Source of the DNA: Sordaria brevicollis
Taxonomy: Eukaryota > Ascomycota > Sordariomycetes > Sordariales > Sordariaceae
Assembly (NCBI GenBank): GCA_033439795.1
Contig: JAUTDP010000006.1
Span: 3,224,001-3,288,000 of the forward strand
DNA: 64,000 bases
Direction: 5' to 3'
A program made the position numbers and the translations under genes. Under the pieces are notes generated by a model. That model searched no databases. It was not told the origin of the DNA and saw only the letters and a list, made by a program, of their open reading frames with translations. Numbering within the stretch: the stretch's first letter is position 1; the number at the start of each line of letters is the position of its first letter. Below are positions 18,588 through 30,037 of this stretch, piece after piece.

Positions 18588-21500
18588 ATGATGGCCGCTG
18601 AGGTAGCAAAGGACCGATCTGATGATGCAACACACGTAACTTCCGAGGCCGAGCCCGTGAGTAGCAGTCCACTGCTTTCCGAACCCAAGCAGGAGTTCTG
18701 TTTACTGACACGCCCATTCTCTTCTCAGACCATCAAGATCGATGCCCCGGACGCGCAGAATGCTCCACTCGACCAGTCGCAAGTAAAAGGCGAAACCGCC
18801 AGCCCTGCTACGGAAGAGATTGAGAACAAGCACATATCCGACATCGCGAACGAAGTGGTAACCTCGGCCGAAGTTAGTGTGAGCGGAGGATCCGACAATG
18901 AAGCCGCGAAGGGAAGCAAGGACGACAAGCCCCGCAGTTCCTCGACTGTCAAGAAGCCCGTTGCCTTCAAGGCCATCAATGTCAACCAGAAATTCCTCAC
19001 CACAAAGGCCACCACACCGGCCGCCCCAGCCAAGGTTGCGGAAAAGCCAGCGGCGACGGCGACCCTCAGTTCTACCTCTGGAAGTCTGACAGCTCGGCCC
19101 AGGCTGATCGCAAAAACGGGAAGCGGCTCGGTCAAATCTGCCACTGGCGCTAATGGAAAATCGGGTAGCGCGCCAGATCCAAATGCGGTGTGGAACAAGA
19201 ATAGACGTGAGCATATGGCCATACCCAAGGATACGGATAGATGGATAACTAACAAGCAAACAGCTGCCCCACCTCCGGAGCCGAAAAAATATACGGACGA
19301 GGAGCTAAAGAAATATGGAATTCACATGGCAAACCGTCTCCAACCCGAGGACACGAAGGGTCAGGCGAATTGGGCCGACATTGACGACGACGACGAAGAT
19401 TGGGCGCCAGAGACGATCACATGGAAGGACGGTACCAAGATTGCTATTCCACATACCCCCGAAATTACACCAGCACCTCCCGCGCCAGCGCCTGCCGAAC
19501 CGGAACCCGTTCCAAAACCCGTCGAAGCTGTCAAGGAGAGTGTGGCTGCAGAGAAACCGAAATCACCCGCGCCAGGCCACGCGTCTGTCATTAAGCCTGG
19601 AGTTCTGGGGTCTGGAAAGGGTCTTATTCTCAAGGGTGCCGCCGAGAAGCCTACGCTTGTAGCAAAGCCTCCACCGCCGCCAGCGCCCGTCAAGTCACCG
19701 TGGGCACAGTTACCAAAGGTCGATAAAGTCTCTCCTATGGTTGTTGAGCCGCCCCCGCAACCCCCGAGTCAGCATGCACCGAAATGGCCCTCGAGAGATG
19801 GACCGGCTCAGTATACCGGATTTCCTCCTGCGGGACCGAAGGAAATTGCCGCGGATGATTTCAGCCGAGGACCGTGGAGAGATGGACCCCCAGGTGGTGG
19901 TAACAGGGAGCTATATAATTCGCATTCAGGACGCTACGAACCTGTTCAGGACCGTCGCGGATCGATGCGCCCAGAGCCGCAGTACGGCAGACAACCTGCT
20001 GTCTTGCAACGCCCTGCCCATAACGACCACCACGGTCCGGCCGAGCCCTCTGCCGCTTTTCAGACACATAGGACTAGCGATCAGCATGTGCCGTACGGTC
20101 GTAGGCGCGGCTCCTCCAACGTCAGTGGCGTGAGCAGCGGCTTCCTCAACCGTGCCAAGGGCTTCGAGCAGCCATTGCATCCCCCCGAGATTCTCAACGT
20201 CAGACGTGAATCGATGACCGCTGGTAGCGACGGCCCCGGGTCACCGAGGAACTTCTCGCCTTCTGGCTTGCAGCATGGCCCCCGTCATCCTCACCCGCAC
20301 AACCAGGGTTGGCCACCGCGGGTTTCTCCAGCCGTGGGTCACGCGGTACCAGTCCCGCATCATCACGGCCCTCCTGACATGGTTGGGGTGCCTCCAGTTG
20401 GCCCGCCACCTGTTCAGGAACAAGTACCTATTGTCACCGACCAAGAAATTGAGCTGCAGAAGAAGCTGATGCGCGAGAAGGTTGAGGCTGCCAGGAAACG
20501 GCGCATGGAAGAAGAAGAGCGCGAGGAGGCAGCTAGGAAGGAGCGGATCCGGCTCAAGTTGCAGGCGCTGGGTCCTGCCCCAGAATCCAACAGTGCCAAG
20601 AAGGCAGCCGCGAAGGAGCATCCCGCTCCCTCAACAACGGAAGGTGCGCCTCAGGCAGGCACGACTGACGAGCACAGAACCAGTGAGAAGGCAGAAGTGA
20701 AGACGCCCACATTCACTCAACCCGAAAAAGTTGAACAGCAACCAAACGGCGCCCCTCCACAGCAAATCCTACCAGATTCTGAGCCGCTCGAAAACCGTCA
20801 ACCTCAAGGCACCAACACACAACAACAACAACAACCGCTCTGGAAGCAACAAGGACGGTACACAGCTACTTGGGGTTCGCAGACCTCGACCAAGAACGTC
20901 TGGGGTCCTCCGACCAACAATCGCACTCTAGGAAACGGCACTTTCAATCCCGACCTAGGCACATCACCGCCCCCGGTTTCCAACAAGCCTGGACCCGGCC
21001 CAATTGCCCCTCCAAACCGAAACACCATGGGCTCCAAGACCAATCTGTTCCCCGACGGTGCGCCCGCTCGGCTGCCACCCATTGCCCCGCCTACCCAATC
21101 CAGCGCGTCCTCTGGCCGCATGTCAGACAGCGAGCGACAAGCCAAGGCGAACCAATGGGCCAATGCTGCGCGCCTCAACGATCAGGCCTTCGATGCCATG
21201 CTCAAGGAGAGATTTGCCGAGCAGGATCGTCGCCGCGCTGAGAAGGGACTCACGGTTGAGGATGTCCAGCCTACTGTCAAGGATGTCTGGCGCCCCACCA
21301 AGCTCGACGAGAACGGCATGAGAGTCGAGGCTGGCCCCCGACAGACCGTCCGGGTTGGCAAGGAGAACCCTTGGGCTGCCTCTCAGCCTGCTCAGCAGAC
21401 ACAACCACCAGCTGCGAACACTATGCTCGCTAATGCCGGCCCAGCGCCGCGCACTTCATCTAGGTTCTTCCCCAGCCGTCAACAGACCATCGCTGCTGCA

Positions 21501-22472
21501 GAATATGAGCGTCCTCATTCCCCCTCGCCCCCTCCCCCCGATACGCAGACCACGGGACACCCCGCTTTCGATGGCGATGTCAAGCACCCCCATGTGTGCA
21601 TTCCCACGCCTCGTCCTCAAGTTCGCCTACCGCCTCCCGCCCAGGCGAGAGAGGAAATCAAGGTACAACACCCTGAGGCTCCCAAGCCCCAAGGCCCGTC
21701 CTTCTCGTGGGCTAACACCGTTGCGTACAAGGGCGAGGAACGTACACCGGCACCTGCCCCGGGTAGCCCTTGGCAAGCTCGCATTGACAACCTACTCGGC
21801 GCTCGGAAGCCATCCCACTCGTCGCAGAAGCCCGCGCCGGGAGTCGACTCGACAAGTCGCGCTGCCTATGAGCATGCGTCTGAGACGTCAGTCACAGTAT
21901 CGCTTACGGCCTCAATGATCGCCGAAGCGTCCCCTACCACCAAGGTCATGGACGAGGATTGCTTTGAGGAGCAGGAGATGGGCTCCTTGCCTACTGTCCG
22001 CATTCCCACCGAGCTTCCTGACATGACCTGGATGCCGGCGCCTCCATTGCCGCCCAAGCCTCTCCCTCGGAAACTCTTCCCCTTGACGACCAGTGCCGAG
22101 CCCATCCGCATCGACTCCAGCTCTAATGGAATTGGCAGTGTTATTCGCATTGCCTTCCCCGGCACTGACCGTCATCCGCCCTTCGTCACCGCTGTGACCA
22201 TCCCGTTCAGCAGGACCCGCAGCAATCCCCGTCGTGGCGGTGGTGCTCCGCGTGGAGGCCGTCACTCGACTGTGCCTCACAATCAGCGCGGCATGCCTGG
22301 CGGTCGCGGCAGCGGCAGAGACCGAGACCCTTCTTCACCCAACGACCAGGGCCCTTCTGGTCCTCCTACCGGACCTAACGGATCACATCAGCAGACCAGA
22401 GGCCGAGGCGGCTATAGGGGTAGGGATAGCGCCTGGTCTAGGAGTGCACCAACCGCAATTCAGACTTCCTAG
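18588..22472 (+). CDS. large disordered RGG-type protein, function unknown
   Basis: An open frame of 1294 codons. A 72-base intron (18657-18728, donor GTGAGT, acceptor TTCTCAG) lies inside it in frame and without stops. Removing it gives 1270 residues and joins EAEP to TIKIDAPD. Most of the protein is low complexity: Pro-, Gln-, Ser- and Ala-rich. Landmarks include a conserved-looking block NKNRREHMAIPKDTDRW with YTDEELKKYGIHMANRLQ and NWADIDDDDEDW near residues 180-250, a charged helix ELQKKLMREKVEAARKRRME followed by EEEREEAARKERIRLKLQ, a block WANAARLNDQAFDAMLKERF, and a C-terminal Arg/Gly tail (RRGGGAPRGGR, GRGGYRGR). RGG tails commonly bind RNA, so a role in translation or mRNA granules is plausible. 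The family itself was not recognised. The first of two adjacent ATGs is taken as start. Confidence 0.85.
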   Translation: MMAAEVAKDRSDDATHVTSEAEPVSSSPLLSEPKQEFCLLTRPFSSQTIKIDAPDAQNAPLDQSQVKGETASPATEEIENKHISDIANEVVTSAEVSVSGGSDNEAAKGSKDDKPRSSSTVKKPVAFKAINVNQKFLTTKATTPAAPAKVAEKPAATATLSSTSGSLTARPRLIAKTGSGSVKSATGANGKSGSAPDPNAVWNKNRREHMAIPKDTDRWITNKQTAAPPPEPKKYTDEELKKYGIHMANRLQPEDTKGQANWADIDDDDEDWAPETITWKDGTKIAIPHTPEITPAPPAPAPAEPEPVPKPVEAVKESVAAEKPKSPAPGHASVIKPGVLGSGKGLILKGAAEKPTLVAKPPPPPAPVKSPWAQLPKVDKVSPMVVEPPPQPPSQHAPKWPSRDGPAQYTGFPPAGPKEIAADDFSRGPWRDGPPGGGNRELYNSHSGRYEPVQDRRGSMRPEPQYGRQPAVLQRPAHNDHHGPAEPSAAFQTHRTSDQHVPYGRRRGSSNVSGVSSGFLNRAKGFEQPLHPPEILNVRRESMTAGSDGPGSPRNFSPSGLQHGPRHPHPHNQGWPPRVSPAVGHAVPVPHHHGPPDMVGVPPVGPPPVQEQVPIVTDQEIELQKKLMREKVEAARKRRMEEEEREEAARKERIRLKLQALGPAPESNSAKKAAAKEHPAPSTTEGAPQAGTTDEHRTSEKAEVKTPTFTQPEKVEQQPNGAPPQQILPDSEPLENRQPQGTNTQQQQQPLWKQQGRYTATWGSQTSTKNVWGPPTNNRTLGNGTFNPDLGTSPPPVSNKPGPGPIAPPNRNTMGSKTNLFPDGAPARLPPIAPPTQSSASSGRMSDSERQAKANQWANAARLNDQAFDAMLKERFAEQDRRRAEKGLTVEDVQPTVKDVWRPTKLDENGMRVEAGPRQTVRVGKENPWAASQPAQQTQPPAANTMLANAGPAPRTSSRFFPSRQQTIAAAEYERPHSPSPPPPDTQTTGHPAFDGDVKHPHVCIPTPRPQVRLPPPAQAREEIKVQHPEAPKPQGPSFSWANTVAYKGEERTPAPAPGSPWQARIDNLLGARKPSHSSQKPAPGVDSTSRAAYEHASETSVTVSLTASMIAEASPTTKVMDEDCFEEQEMGSLPTVRIPTELPDMTWMPAPPLPPKPLPRKLFPLTTSAEPIRIDSSSNGIGSVIRIAFPGTDRHPPFVTAVTIPFSRTRSNPRRGGGAPRGGRHSTVPHNQRGMPGGRGSGRDRDPSSPNDQGPSGPPTGPNGSHQQTRGRGGYRGRDSAWSRSAPTAIQTS

Positions 22473-24858
22473 AACGGGGTCCGGTTGCTTATGAGGAAAC
22501 GAGAACCAACAGCAGGTGGTGATGATTCCAGGGCTGCGGATCAGGAGGCCGGCTCCTCGGATCCCACCACCGCTGATTCCGGTCTGAAGGAGAGGAAGCC
22601 TTCGGCGGATAATGTCCAGCGACTGGTGAGGCATTTGTCATGTCGAGCTGGTAGTCAGACAGAAGCGAGAAGAGCTGCTTCCCGAGCGCGTTTGGTACCC
22701 GAAAAGGAGTGAGTTGATATGGAAGTCCAGGAAGGAACACGAGGAGGAAGCAATGTGTTCAACATGGCTGAGCGCAAGGTTTGGGAAGATATGTCAGCCG
22801 AACGAAGGTGACAGGAAAGCGGAGAGAGTTCATAGAGGCTCCAAGGAGAAGGGAAGCCCAATACTTTCCGCTCCAATGCAGTAAGACGGATGGACAGCCT
22901 TCGCTACATACCAACCTCCATAAGGGCGGGGACGAGCGCAGCAAGAGTTTAATACAACCACTCAACACATCACACGATACGAAATGGAACGACCAAAAAA
23001 GAGCCTTTTACGATGAAGAAAGGGTTTTTTTTTTTCACACGGAACTCGGACGGGATGTTTCTGGTTTGGGGATGAACCGAACGCGGAGATCAAAAGAAGA
23101 GTTGGGTGAAATTACATGGATGCTTGGTGCTAGCTAGCTTAGTGCATATTGTGTATGGCAGACACATATGGTCGTCGTCATCATTGTGTGGGAAGCACCG
23201 ATAAATAAAAAGCAATGTCAAAATCTTGATGATGGTTTGTTCGTGGCTCTTTACGCTTGTTAAACAGGTTTTCGTAGGTGTTGTAGAGGAGATAGCCAGG
23301 ATAGCTTATCATGGGCTCAGGGGCTCAGGGACATAAAGGGTCGTAAGGGAAGGGTGAGGTTAGGTTGGTGTCATTGCTCTCTCCATTTGCTCTATCTAAT
23401 GAGAAAGTTTGTTGTATACAAGTTTGTGAATAGCTTCATGGCTCTGGGGAAGTGATGGCAAGTGTTGCCCCTGATTGATGTGGCGCGTGTACAAGGTTCA
23501 AGACTCAAGCCATATCTTGTAGACAAATGATTGGCTCGATAAGCAAAAACCCCCAGGACAGCCTCGTCCAGTGTTACATCGGGCGCAGATATCGCGGGGT
23601 CCTCCGCCCTTCGAGCCTTCGAGCTTCTCGATTGGGACTCGACGGTTCCCGCATGGTTGCCCCTGTGGAGGGGTCACGGTTGCAGTCCAGAACGTTGGTC
23701 AGACTCAAAAAGTGAACATGCAATTTTTTGGTCGTGTGAGGGCTTTTGGAGGTTGTCGCGTGCCTGGCTGCCTGCGCGTTTTGGTGCTTCGTGACTTCGT
23801 CTGGTTTTTGGGGTTTTGGGGGTTGCAGTTCGAGAACGCCGAGACGGTTGCATAATGAGACAGTGTCTAACCCAAAATAGCCGCGCCTCTCCGCACGAGT
23901 GTCGAGACAACCATCTACATACAGGTTTAACGTCGAATGCTTGGTGTCTTGAAAGTTTTTTCGCTATTAATTGCAAGCTGATACAAACCTAGGAGAGATA
24001 TGACCTATTTATCCTCTCTCAATGCTGGTCTTCGCCTCAGTTTCTTGAATGCCATCTTCATGACGGCGAAACAACTTGGGTTGGTGACGAAAGAGGTGTG
24101 TTGCCAAGCTGGTTTGCGTTAGGCACTGTCCAAATAGCAGACGCCCTGCTCATCTTATCAACTCCAACTTTTGAAGAGGTTTGAAAACGCCTCCTTCAAC
24201 ATCCAGGTCCAGTCCGAGGTGAATTTGACTCGGTCACTTTTCCTTCACCAGTCATCCTCGTTCTTCTTTGAAAGCGACATTCTTATAGTCTTTTCATCCA
24301 AAGATCGACAAACCGTCTCCCTTTTCCGCCTTGCATCTGCCTCGTCGGTCGACGCCAACCGCCCAAGTAGAACTCTCGTCCCCGACTTTCCTCCCAAGGC
24401 AAAGAAAAGACACAAGGACCCTGACAAGCAAAAAAAGGCAACCAATGATGTTGATGCGGTGACACTAAACGATAACACAACACAACAATATCGATTAACT
24501 AACCCCCTGGACCTGGGAGATATAAAACCTATACGGTTCATCTTATCTATACAATCTGCAACCTATCGATTTCTCACACCGACCGAAATATCGATATTCG
24601 AGTACCGATATTGGATTGCAGAGGATCGACCAACAACAGGACCAACCAACGACAGGATCGGCCAATCTGCGTTCACACCTATCAAGCCAGCGCAACAACC
24701 CCTGAGGACTTGAAGAAGGGAAACACAACATACTTACCCGTCCTCCCGTCCTCCTGTCTCCCGCTCCCGAATCTTTGGAACCTCTGTTCCATCTACCGTC
24801 TCCCGCTCACCATATCCCTACCCTACCTCCCCAACCCACCCCTCGCCCAACCCTCACC
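22473..24858. other. intergenic, 3' region and upstream of uridine kinase
   Basis: About 2.4 kb with short open frames but no recognisable protein. A T-rich run (GTTTTTTTTTTTTC, about 23025-23037) and an AT-richer stretch with ATAAATAAAAAG near 23200 may mark the 3' end of the upstream transcript. The last 250 bases before 24859 are C/T-rich, as expected for a promoter and leader. Confidence 0.5.
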
Positions 24859-27010
24859 ATGGACAACAACACCCCATCCCCCTCCCCCTCCACGCCCACC
24901 CCCACTCCCCAATCCATCGTCAACCACCTCGCCACCGACCTCAAAGTGCCCCCCTCCGCCCTCCGCATCATCGAAAACCCCGAAGCAGACCCCACCATAG
25001 CCAAACGCGCGCACTACGCCCCTCCCTGGGCCGACGTCTCCATCATTGGCATCGCCGGCTCTTCAGGCTCCGGGAAATCGACTCTGAGTCAGGCGATTGT
25101 CAAAAAGCTGAACCTGCCGTGGGTGGTTATCTTGAGTATTGATAGCTTTTATAAGAGCTTGGATGAGGAGAGTAGTAGGAGGGCGTTTAGGAATGAGTAT
25201 GATTTTGATAGTCCGGAGGTGAGTTTATTCTTTCTTTTCCTATGAGTGATGAGATTTAGGGGGGAGGGGAGGGGGGAGGAGGGGTGGAAGGGGAGAGAAG
25301 GGGAGGGGAGGGGGGAGAAGGGGGAAGGGAGAGAGAAGGGGGGAAGGGGGAAAGTGGGAAGAGGAAAGGGGGAAGGGGAAACTAAAAGGGGAGAAAGACG
25401 GGCGCAGGGAAAAAAAAAAAAAGAGAAAAAAAAGGTGGTGGAGAGGGGTAGGGACGGCAGAAGGAGAGGGAATGGAAGACAAGAATAAGGAGAGGGGAAA
25501 AAGAGGAGGAGGAAAGGGGTGGATGTCCGGGAAAGAGTCGGGATGGAGGGAAGAAATTGGAAGAGAGGAGAGGGAACAGATGAAGGGGGAGGAGAAGATA
25601 TGGGAAAGGGTGGGAAATCAAAGAAAGAGAACGATGGCTAACGAGAAAACAAAAATAGGCGCTGGACTTTGACGTTCTCGTTGAGAGACTACAGGATTTG
25701 AAGGCTGGGTAAGTTTCTCTCTCACTCTCACTTGACTCCTGCAAAAAGGAGGGAATTCAAAGAGGCTAACGGGGATCAAACAGCAAACGCGCAGAAATAC
25801 CCGTCTACTCATTCGAAAAACATGCTCGCCTCGACCGTACGACCGCCATTTACTCGCCTCATGTCCTCATTCTGGAGGGTATCTTTGCGTTGTATGATCC
25901 TAGGGTTTTGGACCTGTTGGATATGAAGGTATGTTTCACCAGTATTTGGTACAAGATTGCGGAAGCAGGGACTGACGATGAGACTAGATCTTTTGCGAGG
26001 CCGATGCCGATACTTGTCTTTCGCGAAGAAGTGAGTTTGTTTCAATGAAACTGGGGGTTGCTATGGGCTAATGAAGAGCTACAGTCCTCCGTGACGTCCG
26101 AGACCGCGGCCGCGACGTCGACGGCATCATCAAGCAATGGTTCAACTTTGTCAAGCCCAACTTTGAGAAGGTAAGCTTTTGCCCTATCTTTTTCTTCACA
26201 ACAAGTTACTAACGAGAACAACAGTTCGTCGACCCCCAACGAAAAGTCGCCGACATCATCGTCCCCCGCGGCGTCGAGAACCACGTCGCCATGACCATGG
26301 TCACCCAATTCATCCAGCAAAAGCTCCTGGAAAAATCCAAGCGTCACCGCGCCGCCCTGACCCGTCTCGAGTCCCAAGCCCGCCACCAGCCTCTATCCAA
26401 CAAGGTCGTCCTCCTCCCGCAAACCACGCAGCTCATCGGCATGAACACCTTCATCCACGACATCGACACCTCCAAGGAAGATTTCATTTTCTACTTCAAC
26501 CGGTTTACCACCCTGCTCATCGAAAAAGCAATGGATAACATCCCCTTTGCTTCCACCACCATCACCACCCCTCTCAACCTCACCTACGCCGGCCTCAAAC
26601 CCAGGGGCGAAGTCTCAGCCGTCGTCGTCCTCCGCGGCGGCGCCGCTCTCGAAGCTGGTCTCAAGCGCGTATTACCCGATTGCAAAACCGGCCGCGTCCT
26701 AATCCAATCGAACCTACGCACCGGCGAACCGGAACTTCATTACCTCGCTCTGCCACCCGATATCGCCAACCACGAGGCGGTTTTGTTGCTGGATGCGCAG
26801 ATGAGTTCAGGCGGATCGGCACTTATGGCGGTGCAGGTCCTGGTTGATCACGGCGTCAAGATGGAGAGGATCGTGCTGGCTACGTACAGCGCGGGCAAGA
26901 TGGGGTTGCATAGGCTCACGACGGTGTTCCCCGAGGTGACGGTGGTGGTGGGGAATGTGATTCAGGATGTGGAGGAGAGGTGGGTTGAGAAGAGGTATTT
27001 TAGGTGCTGA
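24859..27010 (+). CDS. URK1: uridine/cytidine kinase with C-terminal UPRT-like domain
   Basis: Six exons (24859-25218, 25659-25708, 25784-25928, 25988-26030, 26085-26170, 26225-27010) give 489 residues, all phases consistent. The start is the ATG in CTCACCATGG; an upstream in-frame Met would only add a Pro-rich stretch. The P-loop GSSGSGKST is at 67-75, followed by LSIDSFYKSL, NEYDFDSPE, FDVLVERLQDLKAGK, IPVYSFEKHARL, LILEGIFALYD, RDVRDRGRDVDGIIKQW and VKPNFEK. The last 210 residues, from PLSNKVVLLPQTTQLIGMNT to VEKRYF, form the inactive-looking uracil phosphoribosyltransferase-like domain usual in long eukaryotic uridine kinases. The enzyme phosphorylates uridine and cytidine with ATP or GTP for pyrimidine salvage. 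Intron 1 (25219-25658) is an extreme purine tract. Confidence 0.94.
25247..25640 (+). repeat. purine-only tract inside intron 1 of the uridine kinase gene
   Basis: Nearly 400 bases are almost entirely A and G on the coding strand, mostly GGGGA, GGGA and GAGA units with an A-run. Such asymmetric homopurine DNA can form triplexes or G-quadruplexes. It creates long shadow open frames of Gly/Glu/Arg/Lys on + and Ser/Pro/Phe on -, which are artefacts. Confidence 0.9.
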
Positions 27011-27879
27011 GGGGGTATAAGGTGGAAGGGGGGAGGAGGTTTGCATAGTTGTTTGTTAAGCATGGGTTAGGCGTAATGGAATCGAGTTTAGCAGAGTGGT
27101 GAGTTTGATGATGGTGCTACATCTATGGTACTTGGTACAGGCTCCGTGGAGTTGATGGATCTCGAGGTCAGCCGGTAGCCGTGCCGAGATGGCGGATAAT
27201 CGTCCTCATCCTCTCCATCGAACTCTCTATTTATGGCATCTTCGGAGTTTTACTCATCGTCAACCGGATAGTCGGGATGTATGATTTACCTCACGGGATG
27301 GTGGGACGGCATGTGTGTGGTGCTGAATCCGTTTGATATCCAGAATATTCCACAGCCAACCCTAACCCCTTTACATCAGACGAACCAAAGCAGGCTCGGG
27401 ATTACCCACCCGAAGTGCGTATGCAGGGTTGCACTTTTCAGGGCACTGACAGCAGTGACAGGTCCCGACAGGCCTTGACAGGGGGGTTCCAATCAGATAA
27501 TCAATACGTTATCGAAAGAGACAATCAAGCTCGTCCAACCATGCCCAAGAACAACAAATGGAAAGTGTGCGACAATGGAAGACGTCAGTTGAAGGGATCC
27601 CCAACATACAAACGGGCCGACTGTGATTTTTGAAGGCAGTTATTGCTTTTCATCCTGACTTTTTTCTCCTCAAAGCCTCCTTCGTTTGTCGGCGACACTA
27701 ACATTTTCCCCCAAAGACAACAACACCAACACCAACTATCGCGATATCCACAACACCAAGACAGCGCCTTATCGCAGATTGGGCATTGACGTCATAACAA
27801 AGCAGAGTAAACAAAAGCACAGCAAAGAACAGCAACACCGCAGCTGGCATACATCAGAACACGTCAACATTGCGAAACA
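27011..27879. other. intergenic, upstream of the NAD(P)H dehydrogenase
   Basis: About 870 bases of tandem intergenic sequence. The last 150 bases are CA-rich with repeated CAACAC and ACACCA units, probably the 5' leader. No other feature recognised. Confidence 0.5.
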
Positions 27880-30037
27880 ATGCTGCGCACATATCGAGTT
27901 GCGCGGGCTTCGGGTCTGAGGACTGCGACAGCCCCTCGAACAATAACAACAACAACCACGCGGCAGTTGTTTACCAAACCACCACAACACCCCCAAAAGC
28001 CTAAAGACACTCCGTCCAAGTCCAAGAAGAGCCTCGAGCGACAGAGTGGAAAGCTCTCTCTCCTCAACCAAGTCCGCCAATTGTCGGGTAGGCCACTCCC
28101 ACGAACCCAGTCGAAACTTCTCAACTTTGGATACCGCACTGCTGCTTGGTTCGGCAGCTCCATTGCTTTCGTCGGCCTCAGCTTCGTCGCCTTCTTCCTC
28201 TACGATGCCTCGACATACAGCACCCACACGACCAACCAGGGCGACATTGCCATCTCCAACCTGGCCCTGAACCCTCGTCGGGGTGGACCCAAGAACCTAC
28301 CCATCCTCGAAATCTTCCTCGACGACGACGACGACGAAGACAAGAAGAAACAAAAGGAGAAGCCCAGGCTGGTTATCTTGGGAGGAGGATGGGGTAGTGT
28401 CGCCCTCCTCAAGGAACTCAACCCAGACAACTACCACGTCACCGTCATCTCGCCAACCAACTACTTCCTCTTCACGCCCATGCTGCCGTCTGCCACCGTG
28501 GGGACACTGGAGCTCAAGTCGTTGGTTGAGCCGATCCGCAATATTATTTCTCGAGTCAAGGGCCACTTTATCCGTGCCAGTGCTGAAGACGTCGACTTCT
28601 CCTCTCGCCTCGTGGAGGTATCTCAAAAGGACCCCCATGGCAACGAAGCGCGCTTCTACGTTCCCTACGACAAGCTGGTTATTGCCGTGGGATCGAGCAC
28701 CAACCCTCATGGCGTCAAGGGTCTCGAGAACTGCCACTTCCTCAAGGACATCAACGATGCTCGTCAGATCCGCAACAAGATTATCCAGAATCTTGAACTC
28801 TCCTGCTTGCCCACCACCTCTGACGAGGAGCGCAAGCGTCTTTTGTCTTTCGTCGTCTGCGGCGGTGGTCCCACGGGTGTCGAGTTCGCCGCCGAGCTGT
28901 TCGACCTGTTGAATGAGGACCTAACCCTCCACTTCCCCCGTCTCCTGCGGAACGAAATCTCGGTCCACCTAATCCAATCCCGCGACCACATCCTCAACAC
29001 CTACGACGAGACCGTCTCCAAGTACGCCGAAGAGCGCTTCCAGCGCGACCAAGTCGACGTGCTCACCAACTCCCGCGTCGCCGAAGTCCGGCCCGAATCC
29101 ATCCTCTTCACCCAAAAGGGCCCCGACGGAAAATCCACCATCACCAAGGAACTCCCCATGGGCTTTTGTTTATGGTCCACCGGCGTCTCCCAAACCCCCT
29201 TCTGCAAACACCTCTCCTCCAAACTCGGCCCCGCCCAAACAAACCGGCACGCGCTCGAAACCGACACGCACCTCCGCCTCAACGGCACCCCCCTCGGGGA
29301 CGTCTACGCAATCGGCGACTGCTCCACCGTGCAAAACAACGTCGCAGACCACATCATCTCCTTTTTACGGAATCTAGCCTGGAAGCGCGGCAAAGACCCC
29401 GAGTCGCTCGAGCTCCATTTCTCCGACTGGCGCAACGTCGCCGAGCAGGTGAAGAAACGATTTCCCCAGGCAGCATCCCACTTGAAGAGACTAGACAAGC
29501 TCTTTGCAGAATACGACAAGGACCAAAACGGTACCCTCGACTTTGGCGAACTCCGCGAGTTGCTCAAGCAGATCGATTCCAAACTCACATCCCTCCCGGC
29601 AACCGCGCAGCGGGCTCATCAGCAGGGTCAGTACCTGGCGCATAAATTCAACAAACTCGCTCGTGCCGCGCCGGGGCTTCGCGCCAACGATTTGTTTGAC
29701 GTGGACGGGGGAGGGGATCTGGACGCGGCAGTCTACAAGGCGTTTGAGTATAGGCATTTGGGGAGTTTGGCGTATATTGGCAACAGCGCCGTGTTTGATT
29801 ACGGGGACGGATGGAATTTGTCGGGGGGACTGTGGGCGGTGTATGCGTGGAGAAGTATTTACTTTACGCAGAGTGTGTCACTGAGGACGAGGGTGTTGAT
29901 GGGGATGGATTGGGGGAAGAGGGCGCTTTTTGGGAGGGGTGAGTACTTACCTTACCTGAGAGAAGAGGGATGGGATGGGATGGGATGATGACATTTGGCT
30001 AACTTGTGGTGTGTTTGCAGATTTGATGAGTTACTAA
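27880..30037 (+). CDS. nde-1: alternative NAD(P)H:ubiquinone oxidoreductase with EF-hand (external, NDE1-like)
   Basis: Exons 27880-29938 and 30021-30037 give 691 residues; the last exon supplies only five codons and the stop (ends GRDLMSY). An Arg/Thr-rich presequence is followed by a hydrophobic segment near 89-109. The FAD-binding motif VILGGGWGSVALLKEL is at 165-180 and the NAD(P)H-binding motif VVCGGGPTGVEFAAEL at 325-340. The IGDCS motif lies near 477. Between the two-dinucleotide-binding-domain halves and the C terminus is an EF-hand loop DKDQNGTLDFGE at 545-556. EF-hand type-2 dehydrogenases face the intermembrane space, oxidise cytosolic NAD(P)H and bypass complex I without pumping protons. 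In Neurospora the calcium-dependent member is NDE1, so that is the best match. NADPH rather than NADH preference is inferred. Confidence 0.92.

Noticed and set aside
25240..25744. Gly/Glu/Lys and Ser/Pro/Phe frames in the uridine kinase intron
   Set aside because: Translation of a homopurine tract; exons on both sides join in frame across it.
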